DNA of 64,000 nt from Parasaccharibacter apium (GCF_002592045.1 NZ_MEJG01000005.1:84084-148083), one strand, 5' to 3'; numbered from the stretch's first letter, positions 18,690 to 28,016 are shown. Notes: generated from the letters alone by a model not told the origin. A program made the numbers and translations.

Positions 18690-19622
18690 ATGTTTTCTCA
18701 TCCCCTTCTTCGTTTTGTACGTGATGACCGTCAGATCCACTTTATGCGTGGACGTCATGCAGGTCTGATCATCTCTGCGCTACTCTCTATCGCGTCTCTC
18801 CTATTGTTCTTTAAGCCAGGTTTAAATCTCGGCTTGGACTTCCGCGGTGGGGTAATTGTGGAGACACACTCCCCTTCCGCAGAGGACCCCGCCCATATGC
18901 GGGCCATCCTCAAAGCTGGACAGGTTAATGCAGCCTCAGTTCAAACATTTGGCTCGCCACAAGATATTCGTATTGCCATCAATCTCCCCCGCGGCGGAGA
19001 GGATGAGCATGTGACCCAAAAACTCGTCGATCATGTTCGTTCAGTAATCACTCAAGCCATCCCCGGTGTGCAGATTCAACGTGCTGATGCTGTTGGTGGC
19101 TCTGTCTCCTCTGAATTATTTCGTGATGGTATTCTGGCCCTGCTCTTTAGCTTGGGCATGATTCTCGTCTATATCTGGTTCCGTTTTGAACGTGAGTTCG
19201 CCCTTAGCGCAGTCATCACCTTGATTTTGGACCTTACCAAAACGATTGGCTTTCTCGTCATCACACGTTTTGAGTTTGACCTTGTGATGGTCGCAGCGCT
19301 TTTGACCATCCTCGGCTATTCTACGAATGATAAGGTGGTTGTGTATGACCGCATACGGGAAAATCTGCGTAAATACCGCACCATGCCTTTGCGGGATTTG
19401 TTAGACCTTTCTATCAATGAGACCCTTAATAGAACTTTAGGGACTTCAATGACGGTCTTCCTCGCCGCACTGCCCCTCGCCCTTTTTGGCGGGAGTACGT
19501 TAACAGGTTTTGCAACCGTGATGCTCTTTGGCATCGTCGTTGGAACATCATCCTCCATTTTTATTGCGGCCCCGCTCCTTCTCTTAATGGGACGCAAACG
19601 ATTAAGACCAGCCGAGCAATAA
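18690..19622 (+). CDS. secF: SecF, protein translocase subunit
   Basis: The 310-aa product has the paired signature LGLDFRGGVIVE after the first helix, a short periplasmic domain, and five membrane helices including LTILGYSTNDKVVVYDRIRE and the conserved ETLNRTLGTSMTVFLAAL. It is the second gene of the secDF operon. A strong hairpin with a T-tract ends the unit shortly after the stop. Confidence 0.95.
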   Translation: MFSHPLLRFVRDDRQIHFMRGRHAGLIISALLSIASLLLFFKPGLNLGLDFRGGVIVETHSPSAEDPAHMRAILKAGQVNAASVQTFGSPQDIRIAINLPRGGEDEHVTQKLVDHVRSVITQAIPGVQIQRADAVGGSVSSELFRDGILALLFSLGMILVYIWFRFEREFALSAVITLILDLTKTIGFLVITRFEFDLVMVAALLTILGYSTNDKVVVYDRIRENLRKYRTMPLRDLLDLSINETLNRTLGTSMTVFLAALPLALFGGSTLTGFATVMLFGIVVGTSSSIFIAAPLLLLMGRKRLRPAEQ

Positions 19623-19640
19623 AATTTACCAGCCTTAAAA

Positions 19641-19664
19641 AAAGGGAGCATTTGCTCCCTTTTA
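19641..19664 (+). terminator. intrinsic terminator after secF
   Basis: GGGAGCA (19644-19650) pairs with TGCTCCC (19653-19659) around a two-base loop. TTTT follows and a run of seven A precedes it, so the hairpin can work in both directions, ending secDF on the + strand and the small gene on the - strand. Confidence 0.85.
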
Positions 19665-19694
19665 CGTATTGATCTGTCCTCTTTTCAAGGTGGG

Positions 19695-20033
19695 TCAATG
19701 CGGGAAAAGATCTAAATAATTCTTCAATACTTGATCTGCTTGAAAATCAGAACGGATCGTCTGAGCGCTCAGGTTATGGAGAATGATCTTCCGCGTTACC
19801 TCATCCATATGAATAAGCACCGGCATATCTTTTTGACGTAGTCTACCTAGCATAAACTCCCCTCGAGCCATCCCATTTATGACAAAATACGTATAGAGAT
19901 GAGCATTGGGAGAAATAGGTATACCAAAAGCAGCATCACCTGCCTTGCTGACATCAATGAAAACCAAAGAATAAAGGGCAACGCTTAGCATTGCCCAATA
20001 TTTCATTATCTTATGAACAGACAATCTCTTCAT
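19695..20033 (-). CDS. small exported protein of unknown function
   Basis: The 112-aa product has a signal peptide (KYWAMLSVALYSLVFIDVSKA) and a short mature domain with YTYFVINGMARGEFMLGRLR and MDEVTRKIILHNLS. I do not recognise the family. Its ATG overlaps the mscL stop (ATGA), so it is translated together with mscL. That coupling with a mechanosensitive channel is the only functional hint. Confidence 0.7.
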   Translation of the reverse strand: MKRLSVHKIMKYWAMLSVALYSLVFIDVSKAGDAAFGIPISPNAHLYTYFVINGMARGEFMLGRLRQKDMPVLIHMDEVTRKIILHNLSAQTIRSDFQADQVLKNYLDLFPH

Positions 20034-20482
20034 TGTTCGGAAGTACGTCCAGCAAGAATGTCGCGAATTTCTGTCAAAAGAATTTCTTCTTTTGTAGGCG
20101 CTGGAGGTGGAGTTGGCTTTTCTTCTTCTTTGCGATGTAATTTGCTAATTAAACGCATAACCCAAAAGACAAAAAAGGCAATGATTAAAAATTGGATTAC
20201 CGCATTAAGGAACAAACCAACATTAATTGTCACAGATCCAGCTTTTTGCGCCTCTGCCAACGTATCCTTTACAGGCCCTTTTAACGTAATAAATACGTTG
20301 GAGAAATCTACACCGCCAGTCAGGCAGCCTAAGACTGGTGTCAGAATGTCCTTAACCGCACTATTTACAATGGCCGTAAAAGCAGCACCGACAACCACAC
20401 CGATAGCGAGGTCCATCACGTTGCCGCGCATAATGAACTTCTGGAAGTCGGCAACCCAACCAGGAGATTTAATACGACTCAT
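20030..20482 (-). CDS. mscL: large-conductance mechanosensitive channel MscL
   Basis: MscL opens under membrane tension to release solutes on hypo-osmotic shock. The 150-aa product has the N-terminal amphipathic helix FQKFIMRGNVMDLAIGVVVG leading into TM1, a periplasmic loop, TM2 (VIQFLIIAFFVFWVMRLI) and a charged cytoplasmic bundle (KLHRKEEEKPTPPP). Length and motifs match the family. Confidence 0.95.
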   Translation of the reverse strand: MSRIKSPGWVADFQKFIMRGNVMDLAIGVVVGAAFTAIVNSAVKDILTPVLGCLTGGVDFSNVFITLKGPVKDTLAEAQKAGSVTINVGLFLNAVIQFLIIAFFVFWVMRLISKLHRKEEEKPTPPPAPTKEEILLTEIRDILAGRTSEQ

Positions 20483-20668
20483 AAACTCGACCTAACTCTT
20501 AAAGTGAAACGCCCTAACAAGCCCATGCCTATAGAGGCGTAAGACAATGGAGAGACATATTGTATATGTTCGCCAAAACCACAAGCGGCCCTCCTCATAA
20601 GAACCCCATAAAAAGAGAGGAAACGCGCTTTATTTTATAGAAAAAATCCTGTAAGAGAGCTGCGTCTG
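20483..20668. other. mscL-rpmE divergent spacer
   Basis: The spacer separates two divergent genes and is AT-rich in its second half (TTTATTTTATAG near 20630). It should hold the mscL promoter and the start of the rpmE leader. No convincing open frame is present. I cannot place a -35/-10 pair with confidence. Confidence 0.4.
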
Positions 20669-20698
20669 CTCCGGTCGGCATCGGAGTTTCTTTTTTTA
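20669..20698 (+). promoter_or_regulatory. terminator-like hairpin in the rpmE leader
   Basis: CTCCG (20669-20673) pairs with CGGAG (20682-20686), followed by TTTCTTTTTTT. It sits 18 nt before the rpmE ATG and upstream of its ribosome site AGGAAA. A hairpin with a U-tract at this place suggests attenuation or the 3' end of a short leader RNA. The stem is only five base pairs, so strength is uncertain. Confidence 0.55.
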
Positions 20699-20715
20699 TA
20701 GATTCAGGAAATACT

Positions 20716-20943
20716 ATGAAATCCGGCATCCACCCCGACTATCATGAAATCACAGTCGTGATGGCTGATGGCAGCGAATATAAAACCCGCTCCTGCTATG
20801 GCGAGCCTGGTGCTACGCTACGCCTTGATATCGACCCCAAAACCCATCCAGCGTGGACAGGTGTTCAGCGTATCTTGGATACAGGGGGACAGGTTGCAAA
20901 GTTCAACAAACGTTTCTCCGGTATTGGTAATATTAAGAAGTAA
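20716..20943 (+). CDS. rpmE: 50S ribosomal protein L31
   Basis: The 75-aa product reads [20 protein letters not shown], and further on [13 protein letters not shown] and KFNKRFSGI, the alphaproteobacterial L31 pattern. The zinc CxxC motifs are missing (one Cys only), so this is the zinc-independent (C-minus) form. AGGAAATACT precedes the ATG. It stands alone, with a terminator-like leader and a strong terminator behind it. Confidence 0.95.
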   Translation: MKSGIHPDYHEITVVMADGSEYKTRSCYGEPGATLRLDIDPKTHPAWTGVQRILDTGGQVAKFNKRFSGIGNIKK

Positions 20944-20975
20944 TATCTTCTTTTTACACAGACCTCTGTTATGGA

Positions 20976-21011
20976 ACCCTCTCTTTCTTCTGAAAGTAGA
21001 GGGTTTTTTAT
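20976..21011 (+). terminator. intrinsic terminator after rpmE
   Basis: ACCCTCT pairs with AGAGGGT, extended inside by CTTTC/GAAAG around a TTCT loop, and is followed by six T. Confidence 0.9.
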
Positions 21012-21205
21012 AAGCTGGAGGATTTATCTAACTATATCATATTATTCTACGCTTGACGTTACCTCCATCCTCAAGCATTGTAGCGGGACTGTCGTGCATT
21101 ATGCAGGCACCGCCTCTTTCTAGGTGGCGGGTGATTCTTTTTCAGAGTGGCCCGGGCTTGCCAAATGCCGGACCATATACCGCTCTATAAAAGGACCGCC
21201 TTGAC

Positions 21206-21814
21206 ATGACTCTACCGTTAATGCCCAAAGCGACCGCCGTTTGGCTTATTGAAAAAACTGCCCTCACATTTGACCAAATTGCCGTTTTTTGCGGCATGCA
21301 TCCCTTAGAAATTCAAGCTATTGCGGATGGTGAAGTTGGCGGGGGCATTAATGGTTATGACCCCATCAAAAATAATCAACTCACCGAGGCAGAAATTAAA
21401 CGCTGTGAGGCCAATCCTACCGCTCGCCTCACGCTAAAAGCGGCTCCCAATCCTGTTGCACGACGCGCTAAGGGCGCACGTTATACCCCAGTCGCAAAAC
21501 GGCATGATCGGCCAGATGCTATCGCCTTTATTCTGCGCCAATTCCCCCAACTTAATGATACGCAAATCGTCCGTTTATTAGGGACAACAAAAGATACTAT
21601 TGCCAAAATCCGTAATCGTGAGCACTGGAACAGCCCAAATATTAAACCGCGCGATCCTGTTATCCTAGGCTTATGCACACAAACAGACCTTAACGCCGCT
21701 GTCCAAGCAGCAAATGACCGTCTTGTACGTGAAGGAACACCTTTGCAGGATATGCATGAGAATGATCCAAACCGTCTTTTTTCCTCTCATGATGAAACAA
21801 CCGACGGTTTTTAA
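21206..21814 (+). CDS. trcR: DUF1013-family cell-cycle regulator (TrcR-like)
   Basis: The 202-aa product starts LPLMPKATAVWLIEKTALTF and continues QIAVFCGMHPLEIQAIADGE, the highly conserved N-terminus of the alphaproteobacterial DUF1013 family, now named TrcR and linked to cell-cycle transcription. The two helix-turn-helix-like units are DQIAVFCGMHPLEIQAIADG (near 23-42) and NDTQIVRLLGTTKDTIAKIR (near 117-136). A basic linker (PVARRAKGARYTPVAKRHDR) joins them. purE begins three bases after its stop, so it may share the purEK transcript. The name rests on family membership. Confidence 0.85.
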   Translation: MTLPLMPKATAVWLIEKTALTFDQIAVFCGMHPLEIQAIADGEVGGGINGYDPIKNNQLTEAEIKRCEANPTARLTLKAAPNPVARRAKGARYTPVAKRHDRPDAIAFILRQFPQLNDTQIVRLLGTTKDTIAKIRNREHWNSPNIKPRDPVILGLCTQTDLNAAVQAANDRLVREGTPLQDMHENDPNRLFSSHDETTDGF

Positions 21815-21817
21815 AAG

Positions 21818-22309
21818 ATGAAGCACAACTCAGCCCCCTTAGTGGGTGTGATTATGGGTAGCCAATCTGATTGGGAGACAATGCGCCATGGGTGCGAGCT
21901 GCTAGAGAAGCTCGCCATCCCTTACGAGGCACGTATCGTCTCCGCCCATCGAACCCCGGACCGCCTCGCTTCATACGCGAAATCGGCCCATGATAGGGGG
22001 CTGAAGGTGATTATCGCCGGAGCAGGTGGTGCGGCTCATCTCCCGGGTATGTGTGCCGCTTGGACAAGCCTACCTGTCTTTGGTGTACCGGTCGAAAGTC
22101 GAAGTTTAAAAGGGCAAGATAGCTTGCTCTCCATCGTCCAGATGCCTGCCGGTGTCCCTGTTGGAACTTTAGCGATTGGTCGTGCAGGGGCTGTTAATGC
22201 GGCTTTGCTAGCGGCGTCTGTTCTGGCCCTCTCTGATGCAGAGTTGGCCAAACGCCTTATTGCTTATAGAGAGGCTCAAACAGCTTCAGTCGCGGAGGTC
22301 CCCGTTTAA
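21818..22309 (+). CDS. purE: PurE, N5-carboxyaminoimidazole ribonucleotide mutase
   Basis: PurE class I moves the carboxyl group of N5-CAIR to C4 in purine synthesis. The 163-aa product has [41 protein letters not shown] and [20 protein letters not shown], with the active-site His in SAHR. Its TAA overlaps the purK ATG (TAATG). Confidence 0.96.
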   Translation: MKHNSAPLVGVIMGSQSDWETMRHGCELLEKLAIPYEARIVSAHRTPDRLASYAKSAHDRGLKVIIAGAGGAAHLPGMCAAWTSLPVFGVPVESRSLKGQDSLLSIVQMPAGVPVGTLAIGRAGAVNAALLAASVLALSDAELAKRLIAYREAQTASVAEVPV

Positions 22310-23445
22310 TGGCACAGCAGCCCTTACAACCCGGCGCGTGGATTGGCATCGTAGGGGGCGGGCAGCTCGGCCGCATGTCCGCTATGGCTGCGGCGCGGCT
22401 TGGCTATAAGGTCCATATCCTCTCCAACACAGCCCCCAGCCCAGCGGCGGAAACATCTGCCAAAGTAACGATCGGCTCTTATGATGACCCTTCATGCTTA
22501 GAGAACTTCGCCCAGAGCTGTGATGTCATTAGTTTTGAGTTTGAGAATATCAGTGCCAGCGGCTTAAAACATTTAGCACGTTTTTGCCCTGTTCATCCTT
22601 CAGGGCATATTTTGGAGACCAGTCAGGACCGCATTGCTGAAAAAACAATGTTGGGTTCTTATGGTTTACCTGTCGCCCCGTGGCGTGAAATCAAAGGGGC
22701 TGAAAACCTCGCAGCACTAGCCTCCTTCGGCTTCCCATGTATTTTAAAGACAACCCGCTTCGGATATGACGGCAAAGGGCAATTCCGCCTTCCAGATGAG
22801 GAGGCGTTTCAGGCTCTATTACGCCAAGCTGATACCCTCCCTTACCCCCTCGTTGCCGAGCAGCATATTGATTTCGCACGGGAGATAAGCGTCATGGTCG
22901 TACGCGGTCATGATGGGACTGTCCGGTGTTTTGATGTAGCTGAAAATCACCATCGCGATGGGATTTTACGCGTCTCCATTGTCCCTGCCCCTATCATGCC
23001 TGCCTTAGCTGAGGCGGCGCAAAAACTCGCTGCACAGCTTGCTGAAAAACTAAGTTTAATCGGCATTATGGGGGTAGAACTTTTTGAGGATAAAAATGGC
23101 AAGCTCCTTGTTAATGAGATTGCCCCTCGCCCTCATAATTCTGGCCATTGGACGATGAATGCCTGTCTGGTGGATCAATTTGAGATGCATATACGCGCGG
23201 TTGCAGGGTTACCGCTCCCTCCGCCTCGGCGTCATTCTGATGTGTATATGCATAATCTCATTGGCCCTGAAGATATGGCCCTCCTGCCGGAGATTATAGC
23301 GGAGGAAAATGCCTCTCTCCATCTTTATGGTAAAGAAGATGCCCGCCCGGGCCGCAAGATGGGCCATGTAAACCGCATCTTCCCACGCGGTGGATTACCT
23401 GGTGCTATGGTTTTACAAAATTATAAACCGTGCCTGAGACAATAA
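22309..23445 (+). CDS. purK: PurK, N5-carboxyaminoimidazole ribonucleotide synthase
   Basis: PurK is the ATP-grasp partner of PurE and makes N5-CAIR from AIR and bicarbonate. The 378-aa product has IGIVGGGQLGRMSAMAAARL at the N-terminus, ATP-grasp motifs ILKTTRFGYDGKGQ and VEQHIDFAREISVMV (seen as AEQHIDFAREI), and metal-binding VNEIAPRPHNSGHWT. Length is usual. Confidence 0.95.
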   Translation: MAQQPLQPGAWIGIVGGGQLGRMSAMAAARLGYKVHILSNTAPSPAAETSAKVTIGSYDDPSCLENFAQSCDVISFEFENISASGLKHLARFCPVHPSGHILETSQDRIAEKTMLGSYGLPVAPWREIKGAENLAALASFGFPCILKTTRFGYDGKGQFRLPDEEAFQALLRQADTLPYPLVAEQHIDFAREISVMVVRGHDGTVRCFDVAENHHRDGILRVSIVPAPIMPALAEAAQKLAAQLAEKLSLIGIMGVELFEDKNGKLLVNEIAPRPHNSGHWTMNACLVDQFEMHIRAVAGLPLPPPRRHSDVYMHNLIGPEDMALLPEIIAEENASLHLYGKEDARPGRKMGHVNRIFPRGGLPGAMVLQNYKPCLRQ

Positions 23446-23472
23446 GATTCACAATGTCTATTATCTGGTAGA

Positions 23473-24138
23473 TCATCCCTCGGACAATAAACCAAGTTGG
23501 CGAAAACTCGTTAGATTTTTGCGCGTTACAATAAGATGATCTACCAATTTAACATCTATCACATCTAAAGCTTGTTCAATATTTTGAGTCATCACGACAT
23601 CCCCTTGAGAAGGCGTAATTTGTCCCGAAGGATGATTATGCACCATAATGATGCTGTATGCTTTTAGCTCGATACATCGTTTTGCAACTTCACGCGGATA
23701 GACAGGAGCATGGTTGATTGTCCCTCTGCTTTGGATTTCATCTAAAATAAGACGATGATCTTTATCAAGAAATAAAAGCCGAAATTGCTCTATACGCTCT
23801 CGTGCCATATGCACCATAAGATAATCATAAAGTAATTCAGAATGTTTCAAGAGGTCCCCTTTTGGTAAAAGAGCGCGACTATATCGATGTGCTAACTCTT
23901 TTAACACCGCACATAAAACCGGAAGTGCGATTGTTTCTCTTGGTATTTTCTGCCAATCACTGGAGGATGTACATAATAACTCGGCTAATGAGGTGTAATG
24001 CTCCTCCAAGTAACATGCTAACTCTTTTTGAGACTCAGATGCAGCAAAAACGAACGAAGCAAGATCTTTAAAAAGATCCTCACGCGCTGGCTGGCTTAAA
24101 CATGTTTGTGAAAATTTTAGAACATTTTGCTGGGACAC
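23473..24138 (-). CDS. radC: RadC-family JAB/MPN protein with an intact metal site
   Basis: The 221-aa product carries the RadC (UPF0758) metalloprotease-like domain. The zinc site is intact: an upstream Glu in ILDEIQSRGT, then IIMVHNHPSGQITPSQGD, followed by VKLVDHLIVT. The N-terminal third does not show the usual RadC helix-hairpin-helix and is shortened. It lies directly behind a second RadC-like gene that has that N-terminal domain but a damaged site. RadC's biological role is unsettled; the DNA repair label is historical. Confidence 0.85.
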   Translation of the reverse strand: MSQQNVLKFSQTCLSQPAREDLFKDLASFVFAASESQKELACYLEEHYTSLAELLCTSSSDWQKIPRETIALPVLCAVLKELAHRYSRALLPKGDLLKHSELLYDYLMVHMARERIEQFRLLFLDKDHRLILDEIQSRGTINHAPVYPREVAKRCIELKAYSIIMVHNHPSGQITPSQGDVVMTQNIEQALDVIDVKLVDHLIVTRKNLTSFRQLGLLSEG

Positions 24139-24141
24139 GTT

Positions 24142-24807
24142 CTATAATAATCCAGCCTCACTCATGCTTACACTCCATTCCGGTGCGATTAAAATACCTT
24201 CGTGCAACGTAATAGACAAAGCCCGTAATGCCTGTTTCAACCCTCGCACATCTGCGGCCAATGCAGTAGCAGGGGCTTGAGGATGATAATAAACAACAAT
24301 GAGGGCTGTAGCATGACACTCCAGAAGAGCACAAGCTATTGTACGATATGAAGTACGCAAGCTAGCCTTTGTATCAAGAGTTTTTTCCTGAATAAGACTA
24401 TTCTTACTATCTAAACAAATAAGGCCAATAGTCGGCTTGGAAATGCCTTGTAATGTCCCTTGTAGATACCGCATTAACGCATCACTACTGCCCAATTGCA
24501 AAGGGAGGTCTCCATCATGCTCCACTAATGACCGAGCGGCTAATACGGGTAATTGCAAAAGTTTTATGAGCCTATCATTCAGCCCAGCGTCTTTTAAAGT
24601 TGTTGGTGATGCTTGTAATAATGTTCCCAAATTTCCAAACTGTGCAAGAAGTGCCTTAGCCTGTGGTTTAGTATCGCGCCGCGGAATGGCATAGAACAAC
24701 AAAACCTCCAGCAACTCATAATCTGCCAAAGTTTCTGCTCCATGTGCAAGAATGCGCTCTCGCATGCGGGCCCTATGCCCTAATTTGGATGATGCTACTT
24801 TGCTCAC
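24142..24807 (-). CDS. RadC-like paralogue with degenerate JAMM site
   Basis: This 221-aa protein has the full RadC N-terminal domain (GHRARMRERILAHGAETLAD, YELLEVLLFYAIPRRDTKPQ, KALLAQFG) and the RadC core. The metal motif HNHPSG is changed to YYHPQAP and the following D-H is replaced by L-H-E-G, so zinc binding and hydrolysis look lost. It ends three bases before the intact radC gene and is probably co-transcribed with it. It may be a pseudoenzyme partner or a decaying duplicate. The open frame is intact. Confidence 0.82.
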   Translation of the reverse strand: MSKVASSKLGHRARMRERILAHGAETLADYELLEVLLFYAIPRRDTKPQAKALLAQFGNLGTLLQASPTTLKDAGLNDRLIKLLQLPVLAARSLVEHDGDLPLQLGSSDALMRYLQGTLQGISKPTIGLICLDSKNSLIQEKTLDTKASLRTSYRTIACALLECHATALIVVYYHPQAPATALAADVRGLKQALRALSITLHEGILIAPEWSVSMSEAGLL

Positions 24808-24837
24808 AATCTGCGGTTATGTCCTAGCTATTAGAGG

Positions 24838-27093
24838 ATGATCGCATTATATCAGATAATTGTGGTTGATGATCTTTTTTCCCCCCGTCTTTCGCCCTCC
24901 GAGCCTGATTATCTCGTTGGGCTAAACGCAGAGCAACGCCTTGCTGTAGAGACAACAGAAGGCCCCTTGCTGATTCTCGCCGGTGCGGGAACGGGCAAAA
25001 CCCGTGTGTTAACAACGCGCTTTGCTCATATTCTGCTCCAACAGCGCGCTTGGCCGGAGCAGATTCTGGCCGTGACCTTTACCAATAAAGCCGCGAAAGA
25101 AATGCGCGAGCGTATTAGCGTGATTTTGGATAAACCGGTCGAAGGGCTTTGGTTAGGGACGTTCCACTCCCTTTGTGCGCGTATGCTCCGCCAGCACGCC
25201 CCCCGTGTTGGGCTAGAGCGCAGCTTTACCATTCTTGATGCGGATGACCAACTACGCTTGCTCAAGCAAGTGATGGAACCTTGGAAGCTGGACCTCAAAC
25301 GCTGGCCCCCTGCCCAGCTGATGCACCAAATCCAGTTATGGAAGGATAAAGCCCTCCTCCCTGAGGAAATTACCGCCGCGCATGATACGGACCTCGCTAA
25401 TGGGCAAGCGCGTGCGATTTATGCAGCGTATCAAGCCCGACTAAAAGAGCTTAATGCCTGCGATTTTGGCGATTTAATGCTCCATATGGTGACCATCTTC
25501 CGTCAGCATCCCGATGTGCTTGCTCAATATCATCATCGTTTCCGCTATATTTTGGTGGATGAGTATCAAGATACAAACGCCATCCAATATCTATGGCTAC
25601 GTTTATTAGCCAAACATCCTGACGGCGATCCTGCAAACATCGCTTGCGTGGGGGATGATGACCAATCCATCTATTCTTGGCGCGGGGCAGAAATTGCTAA
25701 TATTCTGCGGTTTGAGAACGATTTTCCCGGTGCGCGTATCATTCGGCTAGAGCAAAATTACCGCTCTACACCGCGCATCCTTAGTGCTGCCTCTCATATC
25801 ATTGCCCATAATGAGGACCGGTTGGGCAAAACCCTCCGCCCCGGTTTAGAGAGTGATGAGGGAGAGTTAGTAGAGGTCATCAGCACGCCTGATTCCGATG
25901 ATGAAGCGCGTATTGTGGGGATGCGTATTCAGACCCTCCATCAAGAGGGGCAGGCTTATGGAGATATGGCTATTTTGATGCGCGCTGGCTTCCAGACGCG
26001 TCCTTTTGAGGAAGCCCTCATGCGCATGGGGATTCCGTATCAAATCATCGGGGGCCTTCGCTTTTATGAGCGGGCTGAAATCCGCGATGCGATTGCCTAT
26101 ATGCGGGCCGTTCTTTACCCGTTAGACGACCTCGCTTTTGAGCGCATCGTTAATCTTCCCAAACGTGGCTTTGGTAATGTGGCACTCTCCCGCCTGCGCC
26201 TTACTGCGCACGAAGCGGGACGCTCTCTCCAACAGACCCTCCAACAACAAATTGAGCATAAGCTCATCAAAGGGAAATCTGCCGCTACATTAGCCGAGCT
26301 ACTCGCGGCTTTGGAGAAAGCACGGAAGATTGTTGCCAAAGAGGGGCATGTAGTCGCAACCGAGACTATCTTAGAAGAGAGCGGCTACCTCACGATGTGG
26401 CGTGATGACCCCAAAACAGTAGAAGCCGCTGGACGCTTGGATAATATAGGTGAGCTTCTCCGCGCCATTGGGGAGTTCCCCACGATGGAGGCCTTCTTAG
26501 AGCATATTGCTCTCGTTATGGAGAGCGATACCCTCCAAGAAGAACACGACAAAGTAAGCCTTATGACACTCCATGCCGCTAAGGGATTGGAGTTCCCTAC
26601 CGTGTTCCTTCCCGGTTGGGAGGAAGGGATTTTCCCCTCTCAACGCTCATTGGATGAAGGGGGCAATCGCGCTTTGGAGGAAGAACGCCGCCTTGCTTAT
26701 GTTGGGCTTACCCGTGCGCGGGAGCGGGCAATTATCCTCCATGCTGCAAGCCGGCGTATTTATGCAAATTGGCAAGATTCCATCCCCAGCCGGTTTATTG
26801 AAGAATTGCCCGATGAGCATATTAAACGGCATAGCCCTGCGCGCCATAATCCGCGTCCCGGTTCCTTTTTTGCACGCCAAGCTCAGGCCAACATGAGCAG
26901 GTCTCCCTCCTCTAGTCGTTATAGACCAGAGGCCCTCTCCAACCGTCCTACCATTCCCCTTGGGGCGACTGTGCAGCATAGCCGCTATGGTGAAGGCGTG
27001 GTCATTGGTGTTGAAGGGGAGCGACTCTCCGTTAATTTTGAAGATGTCGGCCTAAAACGCATCATGGCCGGTTTTGTAAAGGTCGTATCATGA
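24838..27093 (+). CDS. uvrD: UvrD/PcrA superfamily 1 DNA helicase
   Basis: This is a 3'-5' helicase of nucleotide excision and mismatch repair. The 751-aa product has the Q-motif LNAEQRLAV, Walker A LAGAGTGKT, VTFTNKAAKEM (Ia), VDEYQDTNAIQ (II), VGDDDQSIYSWRGA (III), LEQNYRST (IV), VSLMTLHAAKGLEFP (V) and AYVGLTRARE (VI). The C-terminal 40 residues (GATVQHSRYGEGVVIGVEGE) form the Tudor-like domain that contacts RNA polymerase in UvrD/PcrA. Its TGA overlaps the ATG of the methyltransferase gene. The exact start is uncertain because AGAGG lies too close to the first ATG. Confidence 0.95.
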   Translation: MIALYQIIVVDDLFSPRLSPSEPDYLVGLNAEQRLAVETTEGPLLILAGAGTGKTRVLTTRFAHILLQQRAWPEQILAVTFTNKAAKEMRERISVILDKPVEGLWLGTFHSLCARMLRQHAPRVGLERSFTILDADDQLRLLKQVMEPWKLDLKRWPPAQLMHQIQLWKDKALLPEEITAAHDTDLANGQARAIYAAYQARLKELNACDFGDLMLHMVTIFRQHPDVLAQYHHRFRYILVDEYQDTNAIQYLWLRLLAKHPDGDPANIACVGDDDQSIYSWRGAEIANILRFENDFPGARIIRLEQNYRSTPRILSAASHIIAHNEDRLGKTLRPGLESDEGELVEVISTPDSDDEARIVGMRIQTLHQEGQAYGDMAILMRAGFQTRPFEEALMRMGIPYQIIGGLRFYERAEIRDAIAYMRAVLYPLDDLAFERIVNLPKRGFGNVALSRLRLTAHEAGRSLQQTLQQQIEHKLIKGKSAATLAELLAALEKARKIVAKEGHVVATETILEESGYLTMWRDDPKTVEAAGRLDNIGELLRAIGEFPTMEAFLEHIALVMESDTLQEEHDKVSLMTLHAAKGLEFPTVFLPGWEEGIFPSQRSLDEGGNRALEEERRLAYVGLTRARERAIILHAASRRIYANWQDSIPSRFIEELPDEHIKRHSPARHNPRPGSFFARQAQANMSRSPSSSRYRPEALSNRPTIPLGATVQHSRYGEGVVIGVEGERLSVNFEDVGLKRIMAGFVKVVS

Positions 27094-28016
27094 AGGCAAA
27101 ACAAAGCCCCATCGCCCCATCCCATATTGGCACACGCCATGCGCGTATGTTGGAGACCCTCTCCATTGTGGTGGAGGAAGCACATGTTCCACTTTTTGAG
27201 CAAGTTCTCCTCGGGGTGTGCGATACAGTCGGGATGTTTGAGGAAGATGATGAGCAACGCTATTGGCGGTTAGAAGCCGTTAAAGAACGCGGCAAGAATG
27301 AAGATGAATTAGAAAATGGCCTCGCCCTTGTCCGTGCTATGACAGGTGTTGAGGCCCCGCTCCTCCGGCGGGAAACGGAGGCAGAAGGATGGTTAGCCCG
27401 CACACAAGAGGCCTTTCCTCCTCAATATGTCGGGCGACGTTTTTGTATTCGTGGAACACATTTAAAAGATAAGGCGGCGCGCAACCGGCTGAATATTACC
27501 TTAGATGCCGGGATTGCTTTTGGCTCTGGCGAGCATGGCTCTACGCGTGGATGCCTGCGCGCTTTAGAACGCATTGCGTACCGCAAACCACAACATATTT
27601 TAGATATGGGCTGCGGCTCTGGGATTCTTGCAATGGCTGCTGCGCGGCTGTTCCATCGTCCCGTTTTAGCGGTGGATATTGAGCCTTGGTCTGTCCGTGT
27701 GGCGGCCTCTAATGCACGGTTAAATAAATTGGGGCCGTTATTAGAGTGCCGCTTCGGCAATGGCTGGCTCACCGAGAGCGTGCGCAAAAAAGCCCCTTAC
27801 GACCTTGTTTTTGCCAATATCCTCGCCCGCCCACTATGCCGTATGGCCAAGGATTTAGCCTACCATTTACAAAAAGGGGGTACGGCCATCCTTGCTGGGC
27901 TGCTCACCACGCAAGCGCGCATGGTTCTTGTCGCTCATCAACGTCAAGGGCTGGTTTTAGAACATCATCTAAAAGAAGGTGCTTGGAGTACCCTCGTCCT
28001 CCGCAAACCTTTTTAA
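27090..28016 (+). CDS. prmA: PrmA-type ribosomal protein L11 methyltransferase
   Basis: PrmA trimethylates L11 using S-adenosylmethionine. The 308-aa product has an N-terminal substrate-recognition domain (SIVVEEAHVPLFEQVLLGVC) and a C-terminal Rossmann methyltransferase domain with ITLDAGIAFGSGEHGSTRGC, ILDMGCGSGILAMAAARL and VFANILARPL (the NILA/NPP-like motif). It is translationally coupled to uvrD (ATGA). Confidence 0.92.
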   Translation: MKAKQSPIAPSHIGTRHARMLETLSIVVEEAHVPLFEQVLLGVCDTVGMFEEDDEQRYWRLEAVKERGKNEDELENGLALVRAMTGVEAPLLRRETEAEGWLARTQEAFPPQYVGRRFCIRGTHLKDKAARNRLNITLDAGIAFGSGEHGSTRGCLRALERIAYRKPQHILDMGCGSGILAMAAARLFHRPVLAVDIEPWSVRVAASNARLNKLGPLLECRFGNGWLTESVRKKAPYDLVFANILARPLCRMAKDLAYHLQKGGTAILAGLLTTQARMVLVAHQRQGLVLEHHLKEGAWSTLVLRKPF

